In this document: piece by piece, positions 1-6,600 of the stretch
Layout of the letters: every line of letters begins with the position of its first letter
Position numbering within the stretch: the stretch's first letter is position 1
Program-made: the position numbers and the translations under genes
Notes under the pieces: generated by a model
Database searches by the model: none
Told to the model about the DNA's origin: nothing
What the model saw: the letters and a program-made list of their open reading frames with translations, nothing else
From: Gemmatimonadaceae bacterium
GTDB lineage: Bacteria > Gemmatimonadota > Gemmatimonadetes > Gemmatimonadales > Gemmatimonadaceae
NCBI GenBank assembly: GCA_019689955.1
Contig: JADGGM010000079.1
Location: forward strand, 1-9,062
Direction of reading: 5' to 3'
DNA length: 9,062 nt

Positions 1-2
1 TC

Positions 3-416
3 GCGGGGGTGCTCACGACCCCGGCGGGGAGCGGGATCATCGGCCACAGCGAGGGCGGGGGGATCGCACCCATGGACGCCGCGCGGTCGAGCGACGTCGC
101 GTTCATCGTCCTCCTCGCCGGCCCCGGGCTCCCGGGCGATTCCGTCATGCTGCTCCAGCGGGCCGCGATCGACCGGTCGGAGGGGCGCGCGCCGGGGCGC
201 GACCGGGTGCTCGACCTCAATCGGCGCATGCTCACGGCGCTCCCAGACAGCGGGCGCGGGAGCGCGCGCCAGTCGCTCGCGCGGATTGCGCGCCGGGCGT
301 GCGCGCGCCTTAATTTGAGACGCACGCGCGCCCGGCGCCGAACGTGCGCGGGTGGGTCGCCGCCGCGCACGGAATCGGCTCGCCCCGTGGGCCCCGAATC
401 GAGAGAGGCCGCATGA
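3..416 (+). pseudogene. Alpha/beta hydrolase remnant, cut by the window edge and decayed at the 3' end
   Basis: Seen: the frame is open from the window edge. Its first part reads like the middle of a serine alpha/beta hydrolase: a GIIGHSEGG nucleophile elbow (serine codon at 48-50), then IAPM and a VAFIVLLAGPG strand-turn, followed by a helix containing LLQRA and a LDLNRRML stretch. This pattern is known from dienelactone-hydrolase/prolyl-oligopeptidase-like esterases. After about position 250-310 the translation becomes an arginine-rich low-information run up to a stop at 414-416. An intact member would need over 100 further residues carrying the catalytic Asp and His, and neither is visible. 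The stop overlaps the ATG of the next gene (ATGA), probably by chance. The 5' end lies outside the window, so the true start is unknown. Inference: a truncated, non-functional remnant; a divergent short protein cannot be excluded. Confidence 0.5.
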
Positions 417-805
417 AGTTCATGCTCCTGGTCTACACCGACGACACGCTGCTGGACGCCCTCCCCGAGGGGCAGTTCGACACCATGTTGCGTGGCTGCC
501 TGGACCACGCCGACGAGCTGCGCCGGCAAGGGCGGCTGCTCGACTCGCAGATGCTCGAGGGGACGGAGACGGCGAAGGCCGTTCGGATGCGGAACGGCCG
601 CATCACCACGGTGGACGGGCCGTTCGCCGAGACCAAGGAAGTGCTCGGAGGCTTCAACATCATCGAGGCCGAGAGCATGGAGGAGGCGGTGAAGATGGCC
701 TCGGAGTTCCCGTGGGTCAGCACCGGGTGCATCGAAGTTCGGCCCGTGCGTGACATCGGCGCGGTGCGCGAGCGCGTCGGGCGCGGGGCGGCGCAGGCGT
801 CGTAG
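413..805 (+). CDS. YCII-related (DGPF domain) protein
   Basis: A 130-residue protein covering a single YCII/DGPF domain, the usual length for the family. Visible hallmarks are the N-terminal strand MKFMLLVYTDD, the helix around HADELRRQG (residues 32-40), the signature TVDGPFAETKEVLGGF (66-81), the segment SMEEAVKMASEFP (88-100) and the terminal strand IEVRPV (107-112). YCII folds are ferredoxin-like and dimeric. A few members are enzymes, but most DGPF proteins have no proven reaction; many lie beside ECF sigma factor genes, and none is visible here. The ATG at 413 is chosen because the family begins at this strand and because a purine-rich GAGAGAGG (401-408) sits 4 nt upstream. An in-frame upstream extension from 344 has no family character. 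The gene converges on GT9-1 with 32 bp between the stops. The family call is firm; the function is unknown. Confidence 0.88.
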   Translation: MKFMLLVYTDDTLLDALPEGQFDTMLRGCLDHADELRRQGRLLDSQMLEGTETAKAVRMRNGRITTVDGPFAETKEVLGGFNIIEAESMEEAVKMASEFPWVSTGCIEVRPVRDIGAVRERVGRGAAQAS

Positions 806-837
806 GCCCTGTTACGCGGCCGGGAGCGGCGTCGCCG

Positions 838-1935
838 CTACGGCGCCGCACGTGTGTCGCCGGAGCGCGTCGTGCCTGCGTAGCGCGTGCGCCAGAGCTC
901 GACCTTCGCGAGCACCTCGCGCGTCGTGATGCGCGCGGTGTTCTGCGGGCGCCGGTCCGTGCACAGCCGGCCATTGCGCATCGTCTCGCCGTACGCGTTC
1001 ACGATGAGGTCGTGGAACTTGCGGTAGGGGCCGGTGCGGGCCGGGTTGCTGAAGCCGATGAGGCTCACCACCGGGCGGTCGAGCGCGACGGCCATGTGGA
1101 GCGGGCCCGTGTCCAGGGAGACGACGAGTGCCGCGGCGTCGAGGATCCCCACGAGGCGGCGGAGACCGCTGTCGAGCGCGGAGACGGGCGGGTGGTGCGC
1201 GTGCTCGAGGATGAAGCGCTCGAGCGCGGCCTCGCGGGGCGAGCGTCCGCCGACGAGCACCGGCTGGAGGCCGAAATCGACGGTGAGCGCGTCGACGACC
1301 TCGACCCACCGTTCGGGGACCCAGTCTTTCTCCGGGCGGCTGCTCCCGATGACGAGGGCGGCGATGGGGCGGTCGAAGCGCGCGGCGAAATCGCGCTGCC
1401 ACGCGCGCTCCTCCGGCCACGGGCCGAGGGCCCACGTGACCGGCTCCGTCGGGATCCCGAGCGCCGCGACGAACTCGAGGTACTCGTCCTGAATGTGCTG
1501 CGGCGCATGCGCGGGGATCCGGCAATTCGTGAAGAGCCAGTTGAGGTCGCGCGCGCGGGCGCGGTCGTAGCCCAGGCGGACGGGCGCGCGCGTGAGGCGC
1601 GTGATGATCCCGGCCTTGAGGTAGTCCTGGAGCGCGAGCGTGACGTCGAACGGGCGCTCGCGCAGGGTGCGGCGGATGTCGGCGAAGGCGCGCCAGCCGG
1701 CGCGGCGGTCGAAGGTGATGATCTCGTCGACGGCCGGGTGGCCGCGGACCAACGTGGCCGGGCCGGGTTGCAGCACCCAGGTGATGTGCGTGGTCGGATC
1801 GTTGCGCTTGATCGCCGTCACGACCGGGAGCACGTGCACGGCGTCGCCGACGGCGGTGAGCATCACGACCCCGACGCGGCGCGGCGCGCCGATCGCGGCG
1901 AGCCGGGACGAGGTGGCGCGGGCGAGGATCGTCAC
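838..1935 (-). CDS. GT9 glycosyltransferase (ADP-heptose:LPS heptosyltransferase family), copy GT9-1
   Basis: A 365-residue GT-B fold enzyme of family GT9, which moves heptose or related sugars from an ADP-sugar to the LPS inner core on the cytoplasmic face of the inner membrane. The N-terminal domain opens with a strand and the loop TAVGDAVHVLPVV (28-39); the equivalent GD in WaaC/WaaF-type enzymes carries the catalytic Asp (here D31). The C-terminal domain has the nucleotide-side strand IAALVIGSSRPEKDW (191-205) and the signature SLDTGPLHMAVAL (273-285). A motif GPYRKFHDL (302-310) is shared with GT9-3. No ATG fits: the only in-frame start near the N-terminal strand is GTG at 1935, which has no clear Shine-Dalgarno sequence. 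Length is normal for GT9. The gene is divergent from GT9-2 and is an ungapped paralogue of GT9-3. The donor and acceptor sugars cannot be read from sequence. Confidence 0.88.
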   Translation of the reverse strand: MTILARATSSRLAAIGAPRRVGVVMLTAVGDAVHVLPVVTAIKRNDPTTHITWVLQPGPATLVRGHPAVDEIITFDRRAGWRAFADIRRTLRERPFDVTLALQDYLKAGIITRLTRAPVRLGYDRARARDLNWLFTNCRIPAHAPQHIQDEYLEFVAALGIPTEPVTWALGPWPEERAWQRDFAARFDRPIAALVIGSSRPEKDWVPERWVEVVDALTVDFGLQPVLVGGRSPREAALERFILEHAHHPPVSALDSGLRRLVGILDAAALVVSLDTGPLHMAVALDRPVVSLIGFSNPARTGPYRKFHDLIVNAYGETMRNGRLCTDRRPQNTARITTREVLAKVELWRTRYAGTTRSGDTRAAP

Positions 1936-2022
1936 CGTGCGGCGCGGGGGCGGGGGGAACGATGGGCGAGTATCATGGGTCTCGGTCGTAATGTATATTG
2001 CGCGTCGTTTCCAGCAACGTGA
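1936..2022. promoter_or_regulatory. Divergent intergenic region with likely back-to-back promoters
   Basis: This 87-bp gap is the only place where two operons diverge, and 1969-2000 is clearly AT-richer than its surroundings. On the plus strand TATATT (1994-1999) resembles a -10 box, with only a weak -35 upstream; it would start transcription near 2006, giving a leader of about 17 nt for GT9-2. On the minus strand TATACA (1997-1992) and GATACT (1974-1969) sit 17 nt apart and each match 4 of 6 bases of the sigma-70 consensus, which would serve GT9-1. The two candidates overlap, so they may compete for polymerase. These are matches by eye against an E. coli-type consensus that may not suit this phylum. 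Confidence 0.35.
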
Positions 2023-3075
2023 ATGACCTCCGCACCGCGTCGCGTTCTCCTCATCCAGTTGCGCCGGCTCGGCGACGTCGTGCTCTCCACGGCGCTCCTC
2101 GACGATCTGCACCGCGCCTTTCCCGAGGCGGCCGTGGACATGCTCGTCGGGGCCGCGGCGGCGCCGCTGCTCGCCGGCCACCCGCACCTGCACGAGCGCA
2201 TCGTCCTCGACCCGGACCGGTCCGTCGCCATGTGGGGCGAGATCCGCGCGCGGCGCTACGACTGGGTGATCGACGTGCAGGGGAGCCTGCGCACCGCGCT
2301 GATCGCGCGGTTCTCCGGCGCGCGGGTGCGCGTGGGGTGGCGCATCCGCGCGTGGCGGCTCTTCTACACGCACGCGCACCCGCGCGGGGGGCCGCGCGAG
2401 TACGTGGCGCGCGAGCGGCAGCGGCTGCTCGAGCTCGTGGGGGTGGTGCCGGGGACGCCGTGCCCGCGCATCTACCTCTCGGCGGACGAGCGGCTGCGCG
2501 GCGAACGCGACGCACGGGCCGCGGGGGCGTCGCCGCACGCGGCGCGTGTGGGGTTCCTCCTCTCCACGCGCGAGCCCGCGAAAGATTGGGACGCGGACCG
2601 GTTCGGCACCGTCGCGGCGGCGCTGGCGCGCGATGGCGTGACGCCGATCGTCTTCCGCACGCCGGGGGACGAGGCGCGGGTGGACCAGGTGCGCGCGCGC
2701 ACCAGCCGCGCGATCATCATGCCCCCGCTCGACCTGCGCCGCTTCCTCGGCGTGCTCGCCACGTGCCAGGTGTTCGTCTCGGGCGACACCGGGCCGGCGC
2801 ACATGGCCGACGCGCTCGGCGTGCCGCGCGTGACCGTGTTCGGCCCCACGCCCCCCGAATCATGGACCCCCGGGCTGCCGACCACGATCGCCGTGCTCGG
2901 CCCCGGCGCGCGCGTGGTGCGCATGCGCGACCGCGCGCGGCTCCTCGCGCAGGGGCACGATTTCACCGGGGACATCACCCCGGACATGGTGCTCGGGCCC
3001 GTGCGTGCGCTCCTGCAGGGGCGCACGCCGCGCGCTCCCTTCCCGTCTTCCCCAATCCCCACCGCCGATGACTGA
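2023..3075 (+). CDS. GT9 glycosyltransferase (heptosyltransferase family), GT9-2
   Basis: A 350-residue GT-B enzyme of family GT9. The N-terminal half starts with [16 protein letters not shown] (8-23), where GD (17-18) is the conserved acceptor-side loop. [10 protein letters not shown] (81-90) is the usual second-strand motif (D-x-Q-G/H). The C-terminal half holds [12 protein letters not shown] (178-189), the strand IVFRTPGDE (209-217), [29 protein letters not shown] (starting near 238, with GDTGPAH at 254-260), and [11 protein letters not shown] (273-283). These are textbook GT9 positions. It differs strongly from GT9-1 and GT9-3 and probably adds a different residue or linkage, as WaaC, WaaF and WaaQ do in enterobacteria. 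ATG 2023 lies directly before the first strand; no Shine-Dalgarno sequence is visible. It is the first gene of the plus-strand operon, and its last 8 bases overlap the next start. Confidence 0.9.
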   Translation: MTSAPRRVLLIQLRRLGDVVLSTALLDDLHRAFPEAAVDMLVGAAAAPLLAGHPHLHERIVLDPDRSVAMWGEIRARRYDWVIDVQGSLRTALIARFSGARVRVGWRIRAWRLFYTHAHPRGGPREYVARERQRLLELVGVVPGTPCPRIYLSADERLRGERDARAAGASPHAARVGFLLSTREPAKDWDADRFGTVAAALARDGVTPIVFRTPGDEARVDQVRARTSRAIIMPPLDLRRFLGVLATCQVFVSGDTGPAHMADALGVPRVTVFGPTPPESWTPGLPTTIAVLGPGARVVRMRDRARLLAQGHDFTGDITPDMVLGPVRALLQGRTPRAPFPSSPIPTADD

Positions 3076-3277
3076 CACGATCGGCGCGCTCATCGCGCGC
3101 CTCGCCCAGACGAACATCGAGCTCTGGCACGAAGAGGACAAGGCACGCGCCGACGACGACCACCAGGTCGCCGCGGCCAAGCGCGCCATCGACAAGCTCA
3201 ATCAGCGCCGCAACGATCTCATCGAGCGGATCGACGCGGAAGTGATGCGGCTGGTCCGCGAGGCGACGCATGGCTGA
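3068..3277 (+). CDS. DUF4254-like small protein, N-terminal half of a split gene
   Basis: A 69-residue, mostly helical, charged protein. The stretch [12 protein letters not shown] (16-27), then [19 protein letters not shown] (from residue 35) resembles the first half of DUF4254 proteins as I remember them (pattern: W/H-E-x-D, then K-R-x-I-D-x-x-N-Q-x-R-x-D). DUF4254 members in Bacteroidota are about 200 residues long and of unknown function; I recall them beside LPS glycosyltransferase genes, but this is unverified. No membrane segment or signal peptide is seen. ATG 3068 overlaps the GT9-2 stop by 8 nt, so translation is probably coupled. The frame ends at 3275-3277, overlapping the start of the next ORF, which carries the missing second half. 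Together they make about 164 residues. A frameshift in one ancestral gene, or a genuine two-subunit version, are both possible. Confidence 0.68.
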   Translation: MTDTIGALIARLAQTNIELWHEEDKARADDDHQVAAAKRAIDKLNQRRNDLIERIDAEVMRLVREATHG

Positions 3278-3557
3278 GACGGTCGGCTGGCTCGCGGACA
3301 AGATCAGCATCATGGAGCTGAAGATCTACCACATGCGCGAACAGATCGCGCGGCCGGACGTGACCGACGAGTTCCGCGCGCAGTGTGCGGAGAAGGTCGC
3401 GGTGCTGGAGATGCAGCGCGACGATCTCGCGGCCGAGCTGACGGAGCTGCTCCAGGCGATCGCCGACGGGCGCGTGGTGCCGAAGGTCTATCGGCAGTTC
3501 AAGATGTACAACGACCCGCAGTACCGCTCCGGCGCGGGCGGCACGGGCGCGTCGTGA
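3270..3557 (+). CDS. DUF4254-like small protein, C-terminal half of a split gene
   Basis: A 95-residue helical protein. It contains [20 protein letters not shown] (5-24), [20 protein letters not shown] (42-61) and the end motif [14 protein letters not shown] (72-85). This resembles the second half of DUF4254 proteins as remembered from Bacteroidota (a LSI-x-x-LKIYHM helix, then KVY-x-Q-x-KMYND near the C-terminus). The function is unknown. ATG 3270 lies inside the end of the preceding ORF (ATGGCTGA, 8-nt overlap), with GAGG at 3260-3263 as a fair ribosome site. This frame has a stop at 3243, so it cannot extend further back. It sits in the +1 frame relative to its partner, so one indel between about 3246 and 3277 would fuse them. 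The last residues (SGAGGTGAS) look like a disordered tail. GT4 follows after 16 nt. The context implies a role in LPS or cell-surface glycan assembly. Confidence 0.7.
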   Translation: MAETVGWLADKISIMELKIYHMREQIARPDVTDEFRAQCAEKVAVLEMQRDDLAAELTELLQAIADGRVVPKVYRQFKMYNDPQYRSGAGGTGAS

Positions 3558-3573
3558 CGCGGCGCGTGCGGCG

Positions 3574-4683
3574 ATGAGCGCGCGCCCGCTCACCGTGCTC
3601 CACCTGGACGCGGAGCGCGGGTGGCGCGGCGGGGAGCGCCAGGCGCTCTGGCTGGCCGAGCGGCTGGCGCGCGGCGGCGACCGCTCGCTCGTGGCCGCGC
3701 GCCCGGGGGAGCCGCTGGCCGATCGCGCGGCGGCGGCGGGGCTCCCGGTGGTCCCCTGCGCCCCCGCGGGGGAGCTCGACATCGCGGCCGCGCTCCGCCT
3801 CCGGCGCGTGGTGCGGCGCGAGCGGGTGGACATCGTCCACGCGCACACCGGGCACGCCGTCGCGCTGGCCGCGCTCGCGACGCTCGGCACGCACGCGCGC
3901 ATGGTGGTCACGCGGCGCGTGGACTTCCGCCTCCGCGCGAACCCCTTCACCCGCTGGAAGTACGGCCGCGCGGCGGCGATCATCGCGATCTCGCGCATGG
4001 TCCAGCGCGCGCTCGAGGAGAGCGGGATCGCGCCGTCGCGCATCGAGCTCGTGCCGAGCGGCGTGGACCTGGACCGCGTCATCGCGCCGGCCGCCGCGGA
4101 CACGCTCGCGACGCTCGGCGTCCCGCGCGGTGCGCCGCTCGTGGTGATGGTCGCCGCGCTGGTGGGGCACAAGGACCCGCTCACCTTCGTGCGCGCGATG
4201 GCCGAGGCCCGCGCGCGCGTGCCGGAGGTCCACGCGCTCCTCGTGGGGGACGGGCCGCTCGCGGCCGACGTCGCCGCGGAGGTCGACCGGCTCGCGCTCG
4301 GCGGGACGCTGCACTGCACCGGGTACCGCACCGACGCGGATGCGCTGCTCGCCGCGGCCGACGTCGTGGTGCTGAGCTCCGCCGAGGAGGGGCTCGGGAC
4401 CGTGCTCATCGACGCGATGGCGCTCGGCAAGCCCGTGGCGGCGACGGCGGGGGGGGGGATCCCGGAGCTCGTGGTCCCCGGCGAGACAGGGCTGCTCGTC
4501 GCCCCGCGCGACGCGGCGGCGCTCGGCGATGCGATCGCGCGCCTCCTCACGGACCGCGCGCTCGCGGCGCGGCTCGGCGCCGGGGGGAAGGCGCGCGCGC
4601 CGCTCTTCTCGGTCGACCACACCGCGGCGCGCACGCGCGCCGTCTACGAGCGCGTCTCCGCGGCGGGCGCGGCGGCGCGGTAG
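3574..4683 (+). CDS. GT4 family glycosyltransferase
   Basis: A 369-residue retaining GT-B glycosyltransferase of the GT4 (Glycos_transf_1) type, acting on nucleotide sugars in the cytoplasm. N-terminal domain: VLHLDAERGWRGGERQ (8-23) with the glycine-rich acceptor-side loop, then VDIVHAHTGHA (85-95), the usual His-rich segment. The linker and C-terminal domain show IELVPSGVDLDRV (157-169), VMVAALVGHKDP (191-202) as the first Rossmann strand and donor-phosphate loop, HALLVGDGPLA (220-230) and SSAEEGLGTVLIDAMALGKPVAA (starting at 268). The classical E-x7-E donor motif appears as E272-x7-D280, a conservative variant found in other GT4 enzymes. GGGIPELV (293-300) completes the site. The length is normal and there is no signal peptide. 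It is the last gene of the plus-strand operon; its final 40 bases overlap the end of GT9-3 on the other strand. Substrate unknown. Confidence 0.88.
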   Translation: MSARPLTVLHLDAERGWRGGERQALWLAERLARGGDRSLVAARPGEPLADRAAAAGLPVVPCAPAGELDIAAALRLRRVVRRERVDIVHAHTGHAVALAALATLGTHARMVVTRRVDFRLRANPFTRWKYGRAAAIIAISRMVQRALEESGIAPSRIELVPSGVDLDRVIAPAAADTLATLGVPRGAPLVVMVAALVGHKDPLTFVRAMAEARARVPEVHALLVGDGPLAADVAAEVDRLALGGTLHCTGYRTDADALLAAADVVVLSSAEEGLGTVLIDAMALGKPVAATAGGGIPELVVPGETGLLVAPRDAAALGDAIARLLTDRALAARLGAGGKARAPLFSVDHTAARTRAVYERVSAAGAAAR

Positions 4684-5714
4684 CGGCGCGCCCACACCTC
4701 CACCTTCTCCAGGACGTCGTCCACCTGGATGCGCGGCATCCGGTCGAGGCGGTGGGCGATGGTGATCGGGTAGTCCTCGCCGGGGTCGCCGTACGCGTCG
4801 ACGATCAGATCGTGGTACTTGCGGTACGGCCCGACGCGTTTGGGGTTGTTGTACCCCATGAGGCTGATCACGGGGCGGTCGAGCGCGACGGCCATGTGCA
4901 GCGGCGCGGTGTCGAGCGAGATCACGAGCGCGGAGCCGTCGAGGAGGGCGACGAGGTCGCGGAGCGGGAGGCCGAGCGTGGAGGCCGGGCGCCGGCGCGC
5001 GTGCGCGGCGATGGCGCGCTCGGTCTCCAGCTCGCGCGCCGAGCGGCCGCCGGCCAGCACGGGCTCGAGCCCGTAGCGCTCGGAGAGCGCGTCGGCGAGC
5101 GCCGCCCACCGCTCCGGGATCCACTCCTTCTGCGGGTGGCTTGTCCCGATGACGAGCGTGGCGATCGGGCGGCTGAAGGGGGCGAGGAGCTCGCGCTGCC
5201 GCGTGCGCTCGTGCGGCCAGGGGCCGAGGTCCCACGTCAGCGGGTCGTGCGGCACGCCGAGCGCGTCGAGGAACTCGAGGTACTGGTCCTGCACGTGCTG
5301 CGGCGCGTGCGGCGGGATCCGGCGGGTGGTGAAGAGCCAGTTCAGGTCGCGCGCGCGGGCGCGGTCGAAGCCGAGCTTCACCGGCGCGCGCGTGAACGCG
5401 GTCACGAGCCCCGCCTTGATGTACACCTGGAGATCGATCACCAGGTCGAACGGGCGTGCGGCGAGCGCACGGCGCACGTCGAGGAGCGCGCGCCACCCGC
5501 GCGCCTTCTCGAAGAGGATGATCTCGTCGACCGCCGGGTGGCCGCGGACCAGTGCCGCGGGGCCGGGCTGGAGCACCCACGTGATGTGGCACGCCGGGTC
5601 GTGGCGCCGCAGCGCGTTCACCACGGGGAGCACGTGTACCGCGTCGCCGATCGCGCTCATCATGACGATCCCGACGCGGCCGAGCGGCGTGGGCGGGGAC
5701 GGGTGCGGCGTCAC
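4644..5714 (-). CDS. GT9 glycosyltransferase (heptosyltransferase family), copy GT9-3
   Basis: A 356-residue GT9 enzyme closely related to GT9-1. The N-terminal loop SAIGDAVHVLPVV (20-32) carries the putative catalytic D24. ATLVIGTSHPQKEW (185-198) marks the second domain, and ISLDTAPLHMAVAL (265-278) is the nucleotide-site signature, with Ala replacing the usual Gly of DTG. GPYRKYHDL (295-303) matches GT9-1. The two proteins align ungapped over about 345 residues; in the first 53 aligned residues 42 are identical by eye. The start GTG 5714 is supported by a strong Shine-Dalgarno 8 nt upstream and by a 4-nt GTGA overlap with the FkbM stop. It is the last gene of the minus-strand operon and converges on GT4. 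Likely role: adding a heptose or a similar sugar to the LPS core; the exact substrate is not determinable here. Confidence 0.88.
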   Translation of the reverse strand: MTPHPSPPTPLGRVGIVMMSAIGDAVHVLPVVNALRRHDPACHITWVLQPGPAALVRGHPAVDEIILFEKARGWRALLDVRRALAARPFDLVIDLQVYIKAGLVTAFTRAPVKLGFDRARARDLNWLFTTRRIPPHAPQHVQDQYLEFLDALGVPHDPLTWDLGPWPHERTRQRELLAPFSRPIATLVIGTSHPQKEWIPERWAALADALSERYGLEPVLAGGRSARELETERAIAAHARRRPASTLGLPLRDLVALLDGSALVISLDTAPLHMAVALDRPVISLMGYNNPKRVGPYRKYHDLIVDAYGDPGEDYPITIAHRLDRMPRIQVDDVLEKVEVWARRYRAAAPAAETRS

Positions 5715-6592
5715 GGGAGGAAGATCACCTCGCACATCGCCTTCGGCGCCGCGTGCGACGTGAAGAGCGCGTCGACCTCGGCGATCGGCGCCTTCACCGC
5801 GCCGCCGGGCTCGAGGCGGTAGAAGTGCGTGAAGTGCCGCGCGACCGTGGCCACGTAGTCCTCGCGCGTCATCCCCGAACGCAGGATCCCGTACGGCCAC
5901 AGCTCGCTCACCACGGGCATCCCTCGCGCGAGCGTGGCCGCGGCGCCCTGGAAGAACCACCCTTCGTGCCCCTGGATGTCGACCCAGATGAGCCGCACGT
6001 CGCGCGCATCCACGTGCGTGTCGGCGAGCGCGGCGTCGAGCGTGCGGACCGGGACCTGCACCGTGCGGCGCCGGTCCTCGTGCCACGCGCCCGGGGCCAC
6101 GTGGTGGCGGATGCGGTTGTCGCCGGAGTTGGACTCGGAGAGCTCCAGCGTGCGCTCCCCATCCGTCGACGAGAGCGCGTACGGGAGGCGCGTGATCCGG
6201 TCCGCGAGCGCGTTCTGCGCCACGTTGTGCGCGAGGAGGCGCAGGTTCTGCGGCGACGGCTCGACCGCGACGGCGCGCGCGAACCAGCCGTGCCGGAGGA
6301 GCGCGATGGAGATCATCCCGATGTTCGCGCCCACGTCGAGCACGGTCCCCTGGCCGTCGCGCGCGAGGTATCCGTCGCGCGCCAGCACGCCGAGCGCGCC
6401 CTCGAGGTACGCGCGCTCGTAGGCCCGGTTCACGAACAGGTACTTGCCGATCAACTTGTCGCGGCTGTCGAAGGTGAGGCGTCCGTTGTACGTGTCGACC
6501 GTGACGTCGTGGCGCGGCCCGGCGTAGAGCGCGAGCCAGCGCAGCTTCTTCGCGAGGAGCGACGGGTGCCGCGCGTACTTGCCGAGTCCCAT
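5711..6592 (-). CDS. FkbM family SAM-dependent methyltransferase
   Basis: A 293-residue class I methyltransferase of the FkbM family, which O-methylates sugars or other hydroxyls in surface polysaccharides and natural products. Motif I is VLDVGANIGMIS (84-95), the SAM-binding glycine loop. VAVEPSPQN (108-116) gives the acidic residue (E111) expected to hold the SAM ribose, followed by a helix with NLRLLAHNVAQN. LIWVDIQGHEGWFFQGA (201-217) corresponds to the family's D-x-E/Q-G-x-E motif. An N-terminal extension of about 80 residues precedes the Rossmann core, as is common in this family. No membrane segment is seen. ATG 6592 follows the kinase stop by 8 nt, and the stop overlaps the GT9-3 start by 4 nt, so it belongs to the minus-strand operon. 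Inference: it methylates a sugar of the LPS core or of a related glycan built by the neighbouring transferases. Confidence 0.88.
   Translation of the reverse strand: MGLGKYARHPSLLAKKLRWLALYAGPRHDVTVDTYNGRLTFDSRDKLIGKYLFVNRAYERAYLEGALGVLARDGYLARDGQGTVLDVGANIGMISIALLRHGWFARAVAVEPSPQNLRLLAHNVAQNALADRITRLPYALSSTDGERTLELSESNSGDNRIRHHVAPGAWHEDRRRTVQVPVRTLDAALADTHVDARDVRLIWVDIQGHEGWFFQGAAATLARGMPVVSELWPYGILRSGMTREDYVATVARHFTHFYRLEPGGAVKAPIAEVDALFTSHAAPKAMCEVIFLP
5723..5731 (-). promoter_or_regulatory. Strong Shine-Dalgarno site for GT9-3
   Basis: Read on the minus strand the site is GAGGTGATC, a nine-base match to the complement of the conserved 16S rRNA 3' tail (GATCACCTC). It lies 8 nt before GTG 5714 and inside the end of the FkbM gene. 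It fixes the GTG as the start of GT9-3 and suggests that GT9-3 is translated efficiently as well as by coupling. The other genes here, apart from the YCII gene and the second DUF4254 half, show weak or no such site. Confidence 0.7.
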
Positions 6593-6600
6593 GGGTCCGC

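Noticed and set aside
825..839. Perfect hairpin AGCGGC-GTC-GCCGCT between the convergent YCII and GT9-1 genes, considered as a terminator
   Set aside because: Only six base pairs, no T-run on either side, and such GC palindromes are expected often by chance here.
1936..2802. An open minus-strand frame extending GT9-1 upstream by about 290 residues
   Set aside because: It is antisense to GT9-2, the translation is Arg/His/Pro-rich with no family motif, and stops are rare in all frames at this GC content.
3246..3277. Programmed ribosomal frameshift joining the two DUF4254 halves
   Set aside because: No slippery heptamer or obvious downstream structure is visible, and the second ORF has its own ATG with a GAGG site; reinitiation is simpler.
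3499..5592. Long open minus-strand frame antisense to GT4 and out of frame with GT9-3
   Set aside because: Arg/Pro/Ala-rich low-complexity translation overlapping two well-supported genes; a GC shadow.
3621..5822. Very long open plus-strand frame over GT4 and GT9-3
   Set aside because: No recognisable domain, biased composition, and it contradicts clear motifs in the real frames.
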